Positions 4,254-6,421 of a stretch of DNA of 6,421 nt are shown here, in pieces; the stretch's first letter is position 1; each line of letters starts with the position of its first letter. This stretch comes from an uncultured Propionibacteriaceae bacterium (GTDB lineage Bacteria > Actinomycetota > Actinomycetes > Propionibacteriales > Propionibacteriaceae). Made by a program: the position numbers and the translations under genes. The notes below the pieces were generated by a model that was given only the letters and a program-made list of their open reading frames with translations, was not told the DNA's origin and made no database searches. The stretch lies in assembly GCA_937859105.1 (NCBI GenBank), contig CALMAD010000218.1, positions 1 through 6,421 of the forward strand, read 5' to 3'.

Positions 4254-6403
4254 TTCTGCACGGTGAACGCGTAGGTACTGCGCGTCCGGCGGTCGGCGGC
4301 GACGACGTCGACCGTGATCCGTTGTCCCGGGCGGACGCGGAGGCTTCGGGAGGCGCCCTGCCGCAGCGGCACCCCGTTGACCCTCATCGCCGAGATGCGG
4401 TTCGACATCGCCGTGGGCTTGATCGTGAGGCGTCGGACGCCCCGCGGCACCGTCACCGCGTAGGCGTAGGTCCACGGGTCGAACTTGTTCGGGATCTTGT
4501 TCGGGACGCCGTTGGCCGGGGCCGCCCAGTACACGTCGACGCCGACGAGCGTCCCGCCGACGAACTCCACGTTCGACAGCACCGAGTACCGGCGGTGGAC
4601 CCCCGGGGCGTTGTAGTCGATCGCGACGCCGCTCGGGAAGGCGTCCGTCGGCGCGCTCAGGTAGTCGACCGGCTGGTCCCACCCGCTGCCGAGCGGGTTG
4701 GCGATCGCCATCCAGTCGCGGTCGCGCCACATGTCGCCGATCTTGCTCATGCGCGAGTTCTTCACGGGCCCGGTGGGGTTGCCCACGATGCCGCCCCGGA
4801 TCGAGGGCTCGGTGACGTCGCCGTCGTCGATGAGCCGCTGGAAGCAGCCCACGAAGTTGTCGACGCACGCCATCGTGACGGCGGCGTCCTGATGGGCGTT
4901 GGTCACGGCGGTCACCTCGCCGCACCGCGCCCGGTAGCCGGCGAGGAGCTGCTGCTGCAGCGAGAGGAAGAGGTCGGCCTTCACCCCGTTGTACTGCGTC
5001 GTGTCGGCCGTGTAGGGGCGGTTGCAGCCGAAGTGATCGGAGCAATAGACCCATCCGGTCTGGTTCACCAGCACGGTCATGAGCCCGTTGGTGTGGCCGG
5101 GCGCGTGGAAGAGGGACACCTGCACGTTCCCGAGATCCAGTTGGTGACCGTCGGACGCGGCGACCGCTGCGCGGCCGGCCGCCTGCCAGTCGGGGCGCGT
5201 CGACGCGATCAGGGCCGCCTTCTCGATCGCGGCCGCGTACAGCGTCACCCCGGCGGAGGTGAAGTTGTAGATCTGCTCCGCGTGGTCGGGGTGGGCGTGG
5301 CCGACCACGACGTCGTACGGCTTGCTGGCCAGCGAGTCGACGAACGTCTTCAGGTTCGCTCGCTCGTAGCTGTACTCGCCGGCGTCGACGAGGACGCCGC
5401 GCTCGCTGCCCTCCAGGTAGTAGACGTTCGCCTGGTAGTACTCGGCCGGGTTGTTGATCTTCCAGACGGCCGGGCTCGTCGCCGTCGGCTCGTGAATCTG
5501 AGTCGCCCGGAAGGCCCCCGTCCGCGGCCGCAGGATGGTCCAGGAGAACTCGCGCGGGGCGCTGGTCTGCAGGCCGTCTTTCAGCGCGACCGTCTTCAGC
5601 CGGTAGAAGCGGGAGTCGACGGCCGAGCCCAGCGGGTTCACGAACTGCAGCACGCCGTTTCGCCGCAGGTCGAACGTCGGGGAGGCTGCGGTGGGGTCGG
5701 CGGGCTCCGACCCGTCGAACGTGAACTCGTACCGGATCGTCGCCCCCGCCGTGGGGGTCGTGATCGTGATGTAGCGCCGGAGCGCCGTCGTGCCGGGCTT
5801 GCACATCACCTGGGCGGGCGCGACGACCGCGGCGGCGAGGCGCCGGAGGGCGTCCTCGGCCTGCCGCCGGCTCACCCGAGCCGATGCCCCGTGGCGACGG
5901 CCGGCCGCCGGGGCGAGGAGGCCGGCGTCCCGCAGCGCCTGGACGCCGGGCCCACCCGCCGCGGCGAGCGTCGCGAGGCCGGCGGCGTCCAGGGTGGGGC
6001 GTCCATCCGACGACGGGCTGAGGAACGCCCGCGCCAGCCAGAGGGCGGCGTCCTCGGGCGAGACGGGCCGGTCGGGGTGGAACACGCCGTCGGCGCCGTC
6101 GAGCACCCGCTCTTCGAGGGCGGTTTCCACCTCCTTCGCGTAGCGCGTGCGGCCGACCGCCACGTCGCGGTAGGTCGGCTGCGGGGCCTTGTAGGGGTCG
6201 AGGTACTCCGAGGAGTGCACCCAGTCGAAGTGGCGGGCGATCAGCGCGGCCATGCCCGCCCGGGTCACCGCGTCGTCGCCCCCGGTGGGCGCGGCCCAGG
6301 CGCGCGGGGTGACGGTCGACACAGCAGCACTCAAGGCGGCCACCCCGGCGACTTTGCCCAGGGTCCGCCGATTGACGCGGTCCCATGCGCTGAGCGTAAT
6401 CAA
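4250..6403 (-). CDS. Tat-exported multidomain metallo-beta-lactamase-fold hydrolase with SLH-like, chitobiase-like and cadherin-like domains
   Basis: The 717-residue protein opens with a Tat-type signal: RR at 12-13 in NRRTLGK, a hydrophobic stretch, and likely cleavage after AWA (35-37). Residues 40-190 hold an SLH-like region (TYRDVAVG, FHPDRPVSPEDAALWLARAF), perhaps with a degenerate second repeat, which could attach it to the cell wall. Residues 196-291 resemble the chitobiase/hexosaminidase C-terminal beta domain (ATIRYEFTFDGSEPADPT ... LKDGLQTSAP). Residues 300-530 are a metallo-beta-lactamase fold with a full di-metal site: HAHPDH (369-374), His437 in APGHTNG, Asp456 in SDHFG and His504 in NAHQD. 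Residues 640-717 match a cadherin-like beta sandwich ending in RSTYAFTV. The start is TTG at 6403: a stop codon (TGA) lies directly upstream in frame, and the next candidate, GTG at codon 21, would remove the RR motif. No good ribosome binding site is visible before the window ends. It probably hydrolyses an extracellular substrate, which is unknown. It converges on the small Cys4 gene. Confidence 0.88.
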   Translation of the reverse strand: MITLSAWDRVNRRTLGKVAGVAALSAAVSTVTPRAWAAPTGGDDAVTRAGMAALIARHFDWVHSSEYLDPYKAPQPTYRDVAVGRTRYAKEVETALEERVLDGADGVFHPDRPVSPEDAALWLARAFLSPSSDGRPTLDAAGLATLAAAGGPGVQALRDAGLLAPAAGRRHGASARVSRRQAEDALRRLAAAVVAPAQVMCKPGTTALRRYITITTPTAGATIRYEFTFDGSEPADPTAASPTFDLRRNGVLQFVNPLGSAVDSRFYRLKTVALKDGLQTSAPREFSWTILRPRTGAFRATQIHEPTATSPAVWKINNPAEYYQANVYYLEGSERGVLVDAGEYSYERANLKTFVDSLASKPYDVVVGHAHPDHAEQIYNFTSAGVTLYAAAIEKAALIASTRPDWQAAGRAAVAASDGHQLDLGNVQVSLFHAPGHTNGLMTVLVNQTGWVYCSDHFGCNRPYTADTTQYNGVKADLFLSLQQQLLAGYRARCGEVTAVTNAHQDAAVTMACVDNFVGCFQRLIDDGDVTEPSIRGGIVGNPTGPVKNSRMSKIGDMWRDRDWMAIANPLGSGWDQPVDYLSAPTDAFPSGVAIDYNAPGVHRRYSVLSNVEFVGGTLVGVDVYWAAPANGVPNKIPNKFDPWTYAYAVTVPRGVRRLTIKPTAMSNRISAMRVNGVPLRQGASRSLRVRPGQRITVDVVAADRRTRSTYAFTVQN

Positions 6404-6421
6404 TCACGCGGGGCGCGTCCA

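Noticed and set aside
4250..6403. The metallo-beta-lactamase-fold protein as an UlaG-like ascorbate-6-phosphate lactonase serving the UlaA-type PTS
   Set aside because: UlaG is a compact cytosolic enzyme, while this one is exported by a Tat signal, far larger, on the opposite strand and separated by the GST cassette. It could not act on an intracellular sugar phosphate.
4176..6407. 743-residue - strand open frame overlapping the metallo-beta-lactamase gene
   Set aside because: It is low-complexity Arg/Gly/Pro sequence without motifs, whereas the overlapping frame at 4250-6403 has a signal peptide and a full metal site. It is a high-GC shadow.
1..6421. tRNA/rRNA genes, CRISPR arrays, insertion sequences, attachment sites
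   Set aside because: No cloverleaf-like segments, regularly spaced direct repeats, transposase motifs or terminal inverted repeats were seen on either strand by reading.

Overview
The window looks like a chromosomal segment of a high-GC Gram-positive bacterium (Actinomycetota). By eye it is roughly 70% G+C, with strong G/C bias at third codon positions. Other clues are promoter-like TAGGNT hexamers without clear -35 boxes, one probable leaderless start, G+C hairpins without T-tracts after genes, and actinobacterial-looking proteins. Genus cannot be fixed from this sequence alone.

Layout, left to right. (1) Positions 1-222 hold the 3' end of gpsA (glycerol-3-phosphate dehydrogenase), followed by a strong hairpin. 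(2) Positions 354-2757 are a two-gene PTS operon: a fused EIIA-EIIB protein and an UlaA-type (ascorbate/SgaT family) EIIC permease, closed by a second hairpin. Together they supply all the membrane and sugar-specific parts of one PTS transporter, but no catabolic genes lie beside them, so the substrate is open. (3) Positions 2811-4237 are a three-gene cassette on the + strand: a 63-aa protein with a Cys4 zinc-ribbon-like pattern, a Xi-class glutathione transferase / glutathionyl-hydroquinone reductase homologue, and a second small Cys4 protein. The two small proteins are clear paralogues with identical CxxxC-x16-CxxC spacing and they bracket the reductase gene. (4) Positions 4250-6403, on the - strand, encode a large exported mosaic protein: Tat signal, SLH-like region, chitobiase/FN3-like beta domain, complete metallo-beta-lactamase-fold metal site and C-terminal cadherin-like beta sandwich.

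The + strand cassette and the - strand gene converge with 12 bases between their stop codons. Both stops sit mirror-symmetrically inside one perfect 20-bp palindrome, a compact candidate bidirectional terminator.

The part most likely to be undescribed is the small-Cys4 / thiol-transferase / small-Cys4 cassette. The reductase has the Xi-class architecture, but two of its thiol-binding motifs depart from the enterobacterial form (CPMSHHA for CPWAHR, NNDE for NES). This fits, but does not prove, use of a thiol other than glutathione. The two small proteins could be redox partners, metal-binding accessory proteins or regulators. No RNA genes, CRISPR arrays, insertion sequences or prophage parts were seen, and no gene-free stretch exceeds 131 bases.
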